A stretch of DNA of 64,000 nucleotides from Dysgonamonadaceae bacterium. GTDB taxonomy: Bacteria; Bacteroidota; Bacteroidia; Bacteroidales; Azobacteroidaceae. Position numbers and translations under genes: made by a program. The notes under the pieces are model-generated. The model did not search any database. It worked only from the letters and a program-made list of their open reading frames with translations, and was not told where the DNA came from. Positions 28,466-38,144 of this stretch are shown in pieces; position 1 is the first letter of the stretch; every line of letters begins with the position of its first letter. The DNA lies in the NCBI GenBank assembly GCA_031272075.1, contig JAISUK010000047.1:1-64000 (forward strand), written 5' to 3'.

Positions 28466-29158
28466 TCAATTTCTTCCTTTCACGGCTGCGATGGCCAGCA
28501 GTACGCCCAGCACGATGCCCAAAAGCGCAGCGAACAACACCTGGAAGTCGGCAGGCAGGATAAACGTGACCGTATGTGCCGGAACCCAGAAATAGGGAAT
28601 GGTTTTCTTGAACACGAAGCCCCACTGCACATTCCAGTTGAGGTTGGCCAGGTACTTGCCGAACGGAATTTTTTGCAACAAGCAGGAAAGTTTTCCGCCA
28701 TTGTTCAGGATGTGGGTGTCCGTGACTTTATGGACGGTCATGAATACAGGCGCAAAACAGGTATTCATCATCAGGCTGATGCCGAATGCGCCAACCAGTT
28801 TTTGCCAGGTAAACGCGCCTGCCATAGCGGCTGCGACCCCTTTCACGCCGATGTAATCGATCACAGGAGGCACTCCGGCAGCAAACACTTTCATGGCGAG
28901 GGCGATCCAAACGCCGAGCAGCCCCCAGACCACTGCGCGCGGCCAGATGCCGAAACCGGCTTCATTGTAATGACCTGTCTTGATTCGAAGACCCAACATC
29001 TCTCCCATGGTAGACAGCACTCCGAATTTCAGGAATGCCATGATAAAACCGTGGGCGCCGTTGAACTGTTTGTACGCATCATACAATGATGGGAATAAAA
29101 AGAACGGCAGAAACAGCAACACAAAGCACAAAGCAAATACAAAATCTTGTTTTTTCAT
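28466..29158 (-). CDS. Multi-TM membrane protein, Mpv17/PMP22-like
   Basis: 230 aa hydrophobic; GVWIALAMKVFAAGVPPVIDYIGVKG, LISLMMNTCFAPVFMTVHKV-type segments. Confidence 0.55.
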   Translation of the reverse strand: MKKQDFVFALCFVLLFLPFFLFPSLYDAYKQFNGAHGFIMAFLKFGVLSTMGEMLGLRIKTGHYNEAGFGIWPRAVVWGLLGVWIALAMKVFAAGVPPVIDYIGVKGVAAAMAGAFTWQKLVGAFGISLMMNTCFAPVFMTVHKVTDTHILNNGGKLSCLLQKIPFGKYLANLNWNVQWGFVFKKTIPYFWVPAHTVTFILPADFQVLFAALLGIVLGVLLAIAAVKGRN

Positions 29159-29248
29159 ACGTCAATAATTTATTTTTAAAAGGTCGTATGGAACTCGCAC
29201 GGTATTATTGTCATCCTTCGGGTGATCGTAAAATCCGGCTCGTTTCAT
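29156..29248 (-). promoter_or_regulatory. Leader element copy B (upstream of Mpv17/PMP22-like gene)
   Basis: Shares ATGAAACGAGC, GATTTT, GATGACAA, TGCGAGTTCCATACGACCTTTTAA and GACGTATGAAAA with 21647-21738. Confidence 0.75.
29162..29248 (-). CDS. 28-aa leader peptide MKRAGFYDHPKDDNNTVRVPYDLLKINY (candidate)
   Basis: ATG (CAT 29246-29248) to TGA (TCA 29162-29164), ending 3 nt before the next gene; conservative K/R, F/Y replacements relative to copy A in the RVPYDLL segment. Confidence 0.5.
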   Translation of the reverse strand: MKRAGFYDHPKDDNNTVRVPYDLLKINY

Positions 29249-29283
29249 GAACGATCGGTGTTATTCATTGATTAGAAATTCGA

Positions 29284-29291
29284 CAAATGTA
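29284..29291 (-). promoter_or_regulatory. -7 box TACATTTG for leader B transcript
   Basis: Minus strand TACATTTG matches TAnnTTTG; no good -33 seen. Confidence 0.4.
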
Positions 29292-29340
29292 TACAATTAT
29301 CGGGAAAAACCTATAAAATCGAACAAAAAAAAAAATGATT

Positions 29341-30360
29341 TTATACCACAACTCTGGCGAAAGGTTCGAGATCCATGGGGGCAAATTCGCGGTTCAGGAA
29401 CTTGAAATAGCCGTTCATGGCGACCATGGCGGCATTGTCGGTCGTGTAGGCGGGAGGGGGGATGTAGATATTCCATCCATACTGCTCGGCGTGTTCGCGA
29501 AACGCTTTCCGCAAGCCGGAATTGGCCGACACGCCACCTGCAAGCGCCACTTCGTTGATATGCAAGTCGGCGACCGCTTTCCGCAATTTCGTCATCAGCA
29601 CCGACACAATTGCCTCCTGAAGACAGGCGCAGAGGTCGTTTCTGTTTTTTGCTATAAATTCGGGATCTGTCTTCAATGCGTCGCGCAACAGGTAGAGGAA
29701 TGAGGTCTTCAAGCCGCTGAAGCTGTAATCGTACTCCGGCACATTCGGCCTGCTCAGCGGAAACGCCTGTGGATTGCCTTCGTTGGCCAGGCGATCTACC
29801 AACGGGCCTCCGGGATAGGGCAACCCCATCACCTTCGCACATTTGTCGAACGCTTCGCCCGCCGCATCGTCGATTGTTTGCCCGATGATTTCCATCTCGT
29901 TCCATTGCCGAACCAGGATGATCTGCGAGTTGCCTCCCGATACCAGCAGGCAGAGGAAAGGGAACTTCGGTTGACGGGTATCCGAGACATCGGTGCGGAT
30001 GAAATGCGCGAGGACATGCGCCTGCAAGTGATTCACTTCGATGAGTGGAATGTCGAGCGCGGCTGCAAGTCCTTTGGCAAACGACACGCCCACCAGCAAC
30101 GAGCCCAGCAATCCCGGTCCGCGGGTGAAAGCCACCGCATCGAGCGATGCTTTCCGGACGTCCGCCCGTTTCAATGCTTCGTGCACCACAGGCACAATAT
30201 TTTCCTGGTGCGCCCTTGAAGCCAATTCCGGCACCACGCCGCCATAAGCCTCATGCACTTTCTGGCCGGCAATAACATTCGACAGGACAATGCCGTCGCG
30301 TATCACCGCAGCCGAAGTGTCATCGCACGACGATTCGATGCCTAATAGTGTAATTCCCAT
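29341..30360 (-). CDS. tsaD: tRNA N6-adenosine threonylcarbamoyltransferase
   Basis: MGITLLGIESSCDDTSAAVIRDG, TRGPGLLGSLLVG, NHLQAHVLAHF, VSGGNSQII, ALAGGVSANSGLRKAF. Confidence 0.97.
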   Translation of the reverse strand: MGITLLGIESSCDDTSAAVIRDGIVLSNVIAGQKVHEAYGGVVPELASRAHQENIVPVVHEALKRADVRKASLDAVAFTRGPGLLGSLLVGVSFAKGLAAALDIPLIEVNHLQAHVLAHFIRTDVSDTRQPKFPFLCLLVSGGNSQIILVRQWNEMEIIGQTIDDAAGEAFDKCAKVMGLPYPGGPLVDRLANEGNPQAFPLSRPNVPEYDYSFSGLKTSFLYLLRDALKTDPEFIAKNRNDLCACLQEAIVSVLMTKLRKAVADLHINEVALAGGVSANSGLRKAFREHAEQYGWNIYIPPPAYTTDNAAMVAMNGYFKFLNREFAPMDLEPFARVVV

Positions 30361-30510
30361 TTTTTTGCCTTTTGAGCGACAAAAATAGTAAAAAAAATGC
30401 ATCGTAAGGTTTTTCCAAATTATCATTACGAATGGATAACCGTCACAACTCTTTACTTTATAGACAGACACTAATTATCTGCGAATTATCAATAAATCAA
30501 TATTATCAAA

Positions 30511-30550
30511 AATCTGCGTAAATCTGTATAATCTGCCTCATCTGTGTGTA
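30511..30550. repeat. Imperfect ~10-bp tandem repeat (AATCTGYRTA-like, four units)
   Basis: aatctgcgta aatctgtata atctgcctca tctgtgtgta. Confidence 0.6.
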
Positions 30551-30635
30551 TTAGAAACAGCCTCTTTTCGTAAAAATTTTTAGATGAATTGCAAAAAAAA
30601 AAAAAGAACCTTAATAATAATTAAATAATTGTCCG

Positions 30636-30643
30636 TATATTTG
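30636..30643 (+). promoter_or_regulatory. -7 box TATATTTG of the SusC operon promoter
   Basis: TATATTTG matches TAnnTTTG, ~84 nt before ATG 30727; -33 weak. Confidence 0.5.
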
Positions 30644-30726
30644 TGGCCTGACAATATGCTGTTTGCATTATACAATTTGCAATGCGCATATAATTGGAAT
30701 AATAAAATTAAATTAAGTAATTGATT

Positions 30727-33700
30727 ATGCGAAAATTGAAACCTATCTGGTGTTTGTTAGCCGTTTGCATGCTGTTTGTAACAGCAGCGGCCTTCGGCCA
30801 GGAAAGACAAACTACACTCAGCGGCGTAGTGAAGGACGCCGCCGGCGAGTCGCTGATTGGCGTTTCGGTCGCTGTGAAAGGTACAGCAATCGGAACCACC
30901 ACCAACATCGACGGCCTGTTCTCGCTCGCGGCACCCGTGTCGGCCAACTCCGTGCTGGTGTTCACATACGTCGGGATGATCACACAAGAAATCCCTGTGG
31001 GAAGCCAGCGAGTATTTAATGTGACAATGAAAGAAGACGCCACCCAACTCGAAGAAGTGGTGGTGACGGGCTTCCAGAATCTCGACAAACGCACGTTCAC
31101 GGGGTCTACCGTGAAAATCAAGGCCGACGACCTGATCAGTGAGGGCATGTCAGACATCAGTCGCATGCTCGAAGGCAAGGCTGCGGGCGTGTCGATTCAG
31201 AACGTCAGCGGCACTTTCGGCGCCGCACCCAAGCTGCGTATTCGCGGCGCAACTTCAATCTACGGTAACAACAAACCCTTGTGGGTCATCGACGGCGTGG
31301 TGCTCGAAGACATCGTCAACGTGTCGAACGACCAATTGGCCAGCGGCGACCCCACTACCCTACTCGGATCGGCTGTCGCAGGCCTCAATGCCAACGACAT
31401 TGAGAACATCGACATCTTGAAAGACGCCTCGGCCACCGCTCTCTACGGCGCACGCGCCATGAACGGCGTCATCGTTGTCACCACCAAAAAGGGGAAGGAA
31501 GGCAAACCGCAGATTGCTTACTCCGGCAATTTCTTCATCCGTCAGAAGCCGCTCTACAGCGATTACAGTATCATGGATTCCTGGTCGCAGATGGCTTTCT
31601 ACACCGAGCTTGAAAACCGCAAGGGATTCATCACCAGTTCTATCCTCAACAATAGCGATTCGGGAATCTACGGCAAAATGTACCAGATGATCTCTAATTT
31701 TCAACTGGACAATACTGTCGAAGCCAAACGCGACTTCCTCATGCGGTATGCCATGGCCAATACCAACTGGTTTGACGTCCTTTTCCGCAATACCATTGTG
31801 TCTGAACACTCACTGAGCGTCTCATCGGGTAGCGAAAACGCCCGGTCGTATGCCTCCGTCAGTTTCTACGACGATCCGGGATGGACATTGGGCGAAAGCG
31901 TTAAACGCTATACCGCCAAGTTGCGCAATGACTACAAAATGGGATCGCGACTCGACCTGGCGTTCGACATCTCTGCCAACTACCGCGAACAGAAAAATCC
32001 CGGCACACTGACCCGTAGCGATAATGTCGTGAGCGGCGAATACACCCGCGACTTCGACATCAACCCTTTCAGCTACGCGATAAACACTTCGCGTGCACTC
32101 ACTGCATACGACGAAAATGGCAACTTGGAATATTTCCAGCGCAACTATGCCCCGTTTAACATCATCAACGAGTTGGAAAACAACAACCTCAATGTCACCG
32201 TGATGGATATCAAGCTGCAGGGCGAAGCCACTGTGAAACTCACCAAAGCATTGAACTACTCGTTCATGGGCAACATTCGCTACGTAAAATCTGAGCGGGA
32301 ACATCTCGTGAAGGAGAACTCCAACATGCCCCAAGCCTACCGTGCCAACGGCAACAGTACCATCATTAGCGGGAATCGCTTCCTCTATGCAGACCCCGAC
32401 AACCCCAATTCGGAGAAGCTCGTGGTGCTGCCCGACGGCGGTTTCTATAACACCACCGACAACCTGTTGCGGTCGTACGATGTGCGCAACCAGCTGAACT
32501 ACAAAAACAGTTTCAACGACCTGCACGACCTGTCGTTCGTGACCGGGATTCAAATTCAGGGCAATGAACGTAAAAACCGTCAGAACACCGGCTATGGCTA
32601 CCAGTACGAATCGGGCGGATTGCCTTCGTATGACTACCATATCCTCAAAATGATGCTCGAATCCGGCATATATTATTATGGTATGGACGAGACGCGCTAC
32701 CGCTTTGCGGCAGCCTACGCCAATACCGAATACACCTACGACATGCGCTACGCCCTGTCGGGCACCGCACGCTACGAAGGCTCTAACCTCGCCGGCAGCA
32801 CTGCACGCTGGTTGCTCACCTGGAACGTAGGCTTCCGTTGGAACATGATGGAAGAAAAGTTCATGAAGCCGCTCTCGAAATGGGTCGACCACATGAATAT
32901 CCGCACCAGCTACGGCCTTTCGGCGCAAGCGCCCGAACGCGGCAACTCCAGCACCATCTATTACAACGAGAACGCCTACCGTCCGATGAGCAGCGGCGAC
33001 GCCGAATCGGTGATTGCCATCTCGAGCATCGGCAATACCGGCCTCACCTGGGAAAAATCGTACCAGTTCAATGTTGGATACAATGTCAGCCTCTTCAACA
33101 ACCGCATCGACTTTATGGTGGAATACTGGCGCAAGAACAACTACGACCTGCTCGACCGCATTCAGACCTCCTACATCAGTGGCGACTGGACGCGCTACGC
33201 CAACTATTCCGACCTTGAATCGCACGGCTGGGAGTTCACGCTCGGACTCGTGCCTGTCAACAACAAGAATTTCAGTTGGCGCATCAACCTGCCGTTCGGA
33301 TACAACACCAGCGAGATTACACGTATGGAATACAAGCCGCGTATCTACGACCTCACCCGTCCCGAAGGCGGCAACATCGTGGGATATCCGCTGCGCAGCC
33401 TCTTCTCGGTGCAGTTTATCGGCCTCGATGGAGAGAACGGCCTGCCGCGGTTTATCGACCACCTGGGTGGAGAATCGTATGGTATCTACATGCAGAACAC
33501 CGATGTAGACACCTACATGCAATACCTCAAGTATGAAGGTTCGGTAGACCCGACTTTCACGGGAGGATTCAACAATACCATCCGCTACAAAGACTTTACG
33601 CTGAACACCTTCATCACTTACCAGGGCGGCAACAAGATCCGGCTCTATTCTGCTTTCAAAGCGAGCTATTCCGATCTGGATGCGTTGCCCAACGAATTTA

Positions 33701-34092
33701 AAGACCGTTGGACGGTGCCCGGCGACGAACGCTACACCAATGTTCCCGCCCTTTGGACCAAGCAGTTGTCTCAGATGATGAGCGACAATTCCTTCACGGG
33801 CGTGAGCTACACCCCCTACCCCTATCAGGCCTACAATGCTTCTACAGTGCGTGTGGCCGATGGCGGCTTTGTTCGTCTGAAGACCGTATCGCTGACATGG
33901 GCATTGCCCAGAAACTGGCTGGCCAGGACAGGCGGGGTGAAGAACGCAAGCCTGTCGCTGTCGGGCAATAACATCCTGATGCTTTATGCCGACAAGAGGC
34001 TCGACGGGCAAGACCCCGAATTTTACAATGCCGGCGGTGTGGCTCAGCCTTTGCAGCGCCAGTACATTATTTCACTCAAAGTTGGATTTTAA
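30727..34092 (+). CDS. SusC/RagA family TonB-linked outer membrane protein
   Basis: TLSGVVKDAAGESLIGVSVAVKGT carboxypeptidase-like domain, plug LEEVVVTGFQNLDKRTFTGS, DASATALYGARAMNGVIVVTTKKGKEGKP. Confidence 0.96.
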   Translation: MRKLKPIWCLLAVCMLFVTAAAFGQERQTTLSGVVKDAAGESLIGVSVAVKGTAIGTTTNIDGLFSLAAPVSANSVLVFTYVGMITQEIPVGSQRVFNVTMKEDATQLEEVVVTGFQNLDKRTFTGSTVKIKADDLISEGMSDISRMLEGKAAGVSIQNVSGTFGAAPKLRIRGATSIYGNNKPLWVIDGVVLEDIVNVSNDQLASGDPTTLLGSAVAGLNANDIENIDILKDASATALYGARAMNGVIVVTTKKGKEGKPQIAYSGNFFIRQKPLYSDYSIMDSWSQMAFYTELENRKGFITSSILNNSDSGIYGKMYQMISNFQLDNTVEAKRDFLMRYAMANTNWFDVLFRNTIVSEHSLSVSSGSENARSYASVSFYDDPGWTLGESVKRYTAKLRNDYKMGSRLDLAFDISANYREQKNPGTLTRSDNVVSGEYTRDFDINPFSYAINTSRALTAYDENGNLEYFQRNYAPFNIINELENNNLNVTVMDIKLQGEATVKLTKALNYSFMGNIRYVKSEREHLVKENSNMPQAYRANGNSTIISGNRFLYADPDNPNSEKLVVLPDGGFYNTTDNLLRSYDVRNQLNYKNSFNDLHDLSFVTGIQIQGNERKNRQNTGYGYQYESGGLPSYDYHILKMMLESGIYYYGMDETRYRFAAAYANTEYTYDMRYALSGTARYEGSNLAGSTARWLLTWNVGFRWNMMEEKFMKPLSKWVDHMNIRTSYGLSAQAPERGNSSTIYYNENAYRPMSSGDAESVIAISSIGNTGLTWEKSYQFNVGYNVSLFNNRIDFMVEYWRKNNYDLLDRIQTSYISGDWTRYANYSDLESHGWEFTLGLVPVNNKNFSWRINLPFGYNTSEITRMEYKPRIYDLTRPEGGNIVGYPLRSLFSVQFIGLDGENGLPRFIDHLGGESYGIYMQNTDVDTYMQYLKYEGSVDPTFTGGFNNTIRYKDFTLNTFITYQGGNKIRLYSAFKASYSDLDALPNEFKDRWTVPGDERYTNVPALWTKQLSQMMSDNSFTGVSYTPYPYQAYNASTVRVADGGFVRLKTVSLTWALPRNWLARTGGVKNASLSLSGNNILMLYADKRLDGQDPEFYNAGGVAQPLQRQYIISLKVGF

Positions 34093-34104
34093 ATAATCTG
34101 GAAT

Positions 34105-35736
34105 ATGAAAAAGTATCTATATATATTGATAATGGCGGGCGCAGCAATGATGCTGGCAGCCTGCAACGACTACCTCGATGTAGTGCCCGACAACCGCACT
34201 GAGATCGACAATGTGGATAAAGTGGGCATGTTGTTGGGCGGTTCTTACCCCTACTACAACTATGCCGAGATGTTGAACCCGCGCGTAGACAACGTCACCG
34301 ACAAGGGCGAAGGTACAAGCAGCGGTATCGATACCAACCGCGACAGTTTCTTCTGGCGAGATGTTCAAAACCAGACTACGCAATGCACGCCCACACAGTT
34401 TTGGGTAGGTAGCTGGGCTTCGATCGCAGGCGCCAATGGTGCGCTCGACGCAGTCGCCGAACTGGAAAAAGACCCTACCGCCGATCAGCAACTGCTCTCC
34501 TACTACAAAGGCGAGGGACTGACGCTGAGGGCGTATAATCACTTCCTCATGGCTTGTATCTTCTGTAAATTCTATGATCTGGACAATGCCGGAAACAACA
34601 GCACCAATGCCGGACTGCCCTACGTGAAAGAGCAGGAAACGGAAATTCACCGGCAATTTGATCGCGGCACCGTAGAGCAGTTGTGGGACAATATCCGCAC
34701 CGACCTCGAAGAAGGTTTGTCGCTGATTGGCCCCGACAATACCTATTCGGTTCCAAAATACCACTTCAACCAGTATGCCGCTAACACTTTCGCTTCGCGC
34801 TATTACCTGTATCACGGCGACTTTGCAAAAGTAGTGGAAACAGCTTCAAAAGTGGTGCCCCAACCCACAGTGATTCCCGGAGCCAACGTCCCTGCAAACG
34901 ACGTGGCGGCGGTGTTTGTGACCAACAATTTCCATCCGTGGACTACTACCTACAACACCATGACCAGCAGCACCGACATCAAGTTGGGCTACAACTCTAC
35001 ATCGGCTCCTTCTAATCTGCTGCTAGCTGACGGCGCTTCTTACATCGGGATGTACACCAATTCGTGGCGATATGCAACATCAAGTCCCGACTGTAACCGT
35101 ACCGTGTCGGCAGCTAACCCCACAGGCGCTGCATTTGCCTACAAGATTTTCCACTCTGGCGACTACAACTATTACGTGCCCAAATTTTATTACTACTTCA
35201 AGCGGACTACCATCAATGCTAGCACAGGTGTATATCACACCGAGTACATATATTTCCGTATGGAAGAAGCATTGATTAACCGTGCAGAAGCATACGCACG
35301 TATGGATAAGTATGACGAAGCCATCGCCGACCTCAACCTGTTTTGCCGCACGCGTATTGTCAACTACAACGAAACGACACATGCGCTCACGTTGGCAAAA
35401 ATCGCGAGCTTCTATGCTGCTACCGTCCGCGACGGCAATTTCTATATGAACAAGTACAACGCCTTCGGCTCGCAGGGCTGGAGCGACGAGAAGAAAGCGC
35501 TCGTGCACTTCATACTCTTCTGCCGCCAAGCCGAATACCTGCATGAATCGTTGCGCTATTGGGACATGGTACGTTACAAAATTGAGTGCACCCACGAGAC
35601 GCATCCGTCTGTTGGTTCACGCTCCAACACGCTTTACCCTGGGGACGACCGATGGGTATTGCAAATTCCCGAAACGGTGACGCTGGCAGGCATAGAACAA
35701 AACCCGCGCACTAATCTATTGTCACCCGAATGGTAA
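34105..35736 (+). CDS. RagB/SusD family nutrient-uptake outer membrane lipoprotein
   Basis: MKKYLYILIMAGAAMMLAACNDYLDVVPDNRTEIDNVDKVG; located directly after SusC; YIYFRMEEALINRAEAYARMDKYDEAIADLN. Confidence 0.93.
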   Translation: MKKYLYILIMAGAAMMLAACNDYLDVVPDNRTEIDNVDKVGMLLGGSYPYYNYAEMLNPRVDNVTDKGEGTSSGIDTNRDSFFWRDVQNQTTQCTPTQFWVGSWASIAGANGALDAVAELEKDPTADQQLLSYYKGEGLTLRAYNHFLMACIFCKFYDLDNAGNNSTNAGLPYVKEQETEIHRQFDRGTVEQLWDNIRTDLEEGLSLIGPDNTYSVPKYHFNQYAANTFASRYYLYHGDFAKVVETASKVVPQPTVIPGANVPANDVAAVFVTNNFHPWTTTYNTMTSSTDIKLGYNSTSAPSNLLLADGASYIGMYTNSWRYATSSPDCNRTVSAANPTGAAFAYKIFHSGDYNYYVPKFYYYFKRTTINASTGVYHTEYIYFRMEEALINRAEAYARMDKYDEAIADLNLFCRTRIVNYNETTHALTLAKIASFYAATVRDGNFYMNKYNAFGSQGWSDEKKALVHFILFCRQAEYLHESLRYWDMVRYKIECTHETHPSVGSRSNTLYPGDDRWVLQIPETVTLAGIEQNPRTNLLSPEW

Positions 35737-35759
35737 TCACTATTAAAATTTCACAGAAT

Positions 35760-36692
35760 ATGAAACGAATAATATATTACATGTTTGCTTTCGTCCTCTC
35801 GTTGGGAGTATTTTCCTCCTGCACGGACGATGACGCACTCGACACTTCCGAACCGATATTCGGGTTGGGAGGCGACGAATACGAAATGACTGAGCTTGAC
35901 CTGTGGATCCAGGAAGAATTTACCAAGCCCTACAACATCGCGGTAAAATACCGCTGGAATCCCTGGGAAGTAGACCTCACTTCCACCATTGTGCCCGTCA
36001 AGGAAGAGCTTGTACAGCCCGTCATGGAACTCATTCGCGATGTATGGATCGAGCCTTACAAGTCGCAAAAGGGCCTTGACTTCATCAAGCAGTATGCACC
36101 CAAAAACTATGTGTTGGTGGGCAGTCCGAGGTACAACACCAACGGCACCATCACTTTGGGTGAAGCCGAAGGCGGTAACCGGATCACCATTTACCGCGTG
36201 AACTGGTGGGATCCTACCAATCACACCAACACCGATTATGGCTTCGAGAACCTGGTGCCGCGTATCCTCAAAACCATCCACCACGAGTTTACGCATACCC
36301 TCAACCAGATCGTGCGCTATCCGGAGAGTTTCATGGGCATCGCTCCCTACGAATCGGCGTGGACAAACGTCTCCGATGCTGCTGCACGCGATAAGGGTTA
36401 CATCTCTCCCTACGCCAGCGACTCCCCCGGTGAAGACTTCGCCGAGATGGTGTCGATGATTTTGGTGTATGGCCGCGACTGGTTCAACGCCCGCGTAGCT
36501 GCCGCCGACAACACTGTGAAGTTGGCAGGCAAGGAAATCACTGCCCGTCAGGCGTTGCAACAAAAAGAAACCATTGTCATCAATTACCTGCACGACGTAT
36601 GGGACATCGACCTTTACACCGTATCGCCCGACAGGCCTGGAATGCACGAACTGGTGCAAACCGCCCTCAAGGAATATATGGATAACATCTAA
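35760..36692 (+). CDS. Substrate-import-associated zinc metallohydrolase lipoprotein (HExxH)
   Basis: Lipobox LGVFSSC; HEFTHTLNQ at 36280-36306; start at MKRIIYYMF (ATG 35760). Confidence 0.85.
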   Translation: MKRIIYYMFAFVLSLGVFSSCTDDDALDTSEPIFGLGGDEYEMTELDLWIQEEFTKPYNIAVKYRWNPWEVDLTSTIVPVKEELVQPVMELIRDVWIEPYKSQKGLDFIKQYAPKNYVLVGSPRYNTNGTITLGEAEGGNRITIYRVNWWDPTNHTNTDYGFENLVPRILKTIHHEFTHTLNQIVRYPESFMGIAPYESAWTNVSDAAARDKGYISPYASDSPGEDFAEMVSMILVYGRDWFNARVAAADNTVKLAGKEITARQALQQKETIVINYLHDVWDIDLYTVSPDRPGMHELVQTALKEYMDNI

Positions 36693-36704
36693 ATTCACAA
36701 ACGT

Positions 36705-38117
36705 ATGAAAAAGATATTGTTTCTACTTATCATATTCGCGGGAATCATGAACACCTCCTGCGACTACAAGATGGACCGCGTGTTCGACGAATCGAGCGAC
36801 ACACGCCTCCAGCAATATGTGGATCACTACACCAACACCCTGTTAGGTTCACCTAACGGCTGGATAATGACCATTTATACCGGCGCCGGAGGCGTCTATC
36901 GCTTCTGGATGAACTTCTCGAATGACAACCGTGTGGTCATGGCCGCCGACTTCAACAGCACGCTCTACGAATCGAGCTATCAGATCAAAGTGATGCAGAT
37001 GGCCATGCTGCAATTCGATACCGGCAGTTACCTCTCCGATGTCTGCGACCCGCAACCGACAGTTTCGGGCGGCACAGCAGGGGCAGGCCAAATCTCCGAC
37101 TTCGAGTTTTACTTCATGGCTGAAGACTATGGCGAGATACTGCTCAGGGGGCGCTACAACCGCACGACGGCCATACTGAAGCCCGCCACGCCTGCTGAAG
37201 CGGCTGTCGCCTTGGAAGGAGCGCTCGAAAAGGCTCGTCAAAACCTCGAATCCTACGTGGGCGCCATGACTTTTCCGGTGATTGAGGGCTCGAACGGCCA
37301 AAAAATCCAAATCAACCTGGGATCACGTAGCCTCACCTATCAATATATTGAAGACGGCTCACTGGTGGAGGGTTCGCTGTACGGCTATGCCGACATCGAC
37401 GGACTGACCCAAAACTACCTCAACGGCACGTATTATTGCCTCGATCTCGAGTTTGATGGCAAGATTTTCACGCGCTTTGAGTGGGACGAATCACGCCAGC
37501 TTTATGTGGCCGTCTCTGAGGACGGCGATCGCTACGATCTATACGACAACCAGATACCGATCTACGAACTGGATGTCGTATTTGGAGCAAAGAAAGATTA
37601 CAACTACTTCCACGTAGAAAAAGTGTCGCTTGCCGGCAGCTTCTCCACAGAATTCCTCGCCATCTACGATGACATCAATACCAAGCTGAACGCTCTCAGC
37701 AGCCGCTCGTTGGGATACCTCGACTTCCGGCTTTACACCAACAATGAAAGCACGACGCAGGTAGTGAACGCCAGTACAGGGCTTCCGATGCCCGACGTGT
37801 TGGAAGTAACATTCCGCTACATCAACTCCACCGGCACAGGTTACGATGCACAGTGGTATTGGGGCATCACGATTGATGCGCAGGGCATTTACACGTTCAG
37901 CAACATGACGCAGCGCCAGCCTGACCGCACCAACGAGAACAACACCAAGTCGGCCTACCAGAAAGCTTTCGACTATATCAACAACAACCGGTTCAAGCTC
38001 GACTGGGTGGTGAATAACACGCCCGGATCTTCTGCCAGCCTCGGTGGATTCTATGTAGTGGATGCTTCAGGCAACGCGACGAACAGTTTTGTTGGCGGTA
38101 CGCTTGGTAAGAAATAA
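36705..38117 (+). CDS. DUF4302-like lipoprotein
   Basis: Lipobox GIMNTSC; LLGSPNGWIMTIYTGAGGVYRFWMNFSNDNRVVMAADF. Confidence 0.7.
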   Translation: MKKILFLLIIFAGIMNTSCDYKMDRVFDESSDTRLQQYVDHYTNTLLGSPNGWIMTIYTGAGGVYRFWMNFSNDNRVVMAADFNSTLYESSYQIKVMQMAMLQFDTGSYLSDVCDPQPTVSGGTAGAGQISDFEFYFMAEDYGEILLRGRYNRTTAILKPATPAEAAVALEGALEKARQNLESYVGAMTFPVIEGSNGQKIQINLGSRSLTYQYIEDGSLVEGSLYGYADIDGLTQNYLNGTYYCLDLEFDGKIFTRFEWDESRQLYVAVSEDGDRYDLYDNQIPIYELDVVFGAKKDYNYFHVEKVSLAGSFSTEFLAIYDDINTKLNALSSRSLGYLDFRLYTNNESTTQVVNASTGLPMPDVLEVTFRYINSTGTGYDAQWYWGITIDAQGIYTFSNMTQRQPDRTNENNTKSAYQKAFDYINNNRFKLDWVVNNTPGSSASLGGFYVVDASGNATNSFVGGTLGKK

Positions 38118-38144
38118 GCAGTGAAAATATTAAATTATTGACGT

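Noticed and set aside
29297-29905. 202-aa minus ORF overlapping tsaD
   Set aside because: Out-of-frame shadow of tsaD; no family similarity.
31822-34011. 729-aa ORF antisense to SusC
   Set aside because: The + strand encodes a clear SusC with conserved domains; the antisense frame has no recognisable motifs and is explained by codon composition.
35751-36698. 315-aa minus ORF antisense to the HExxH lipoprotein
   Set aside because: Same reason; no start context or family features, overlaps a well-supported gene entirely.
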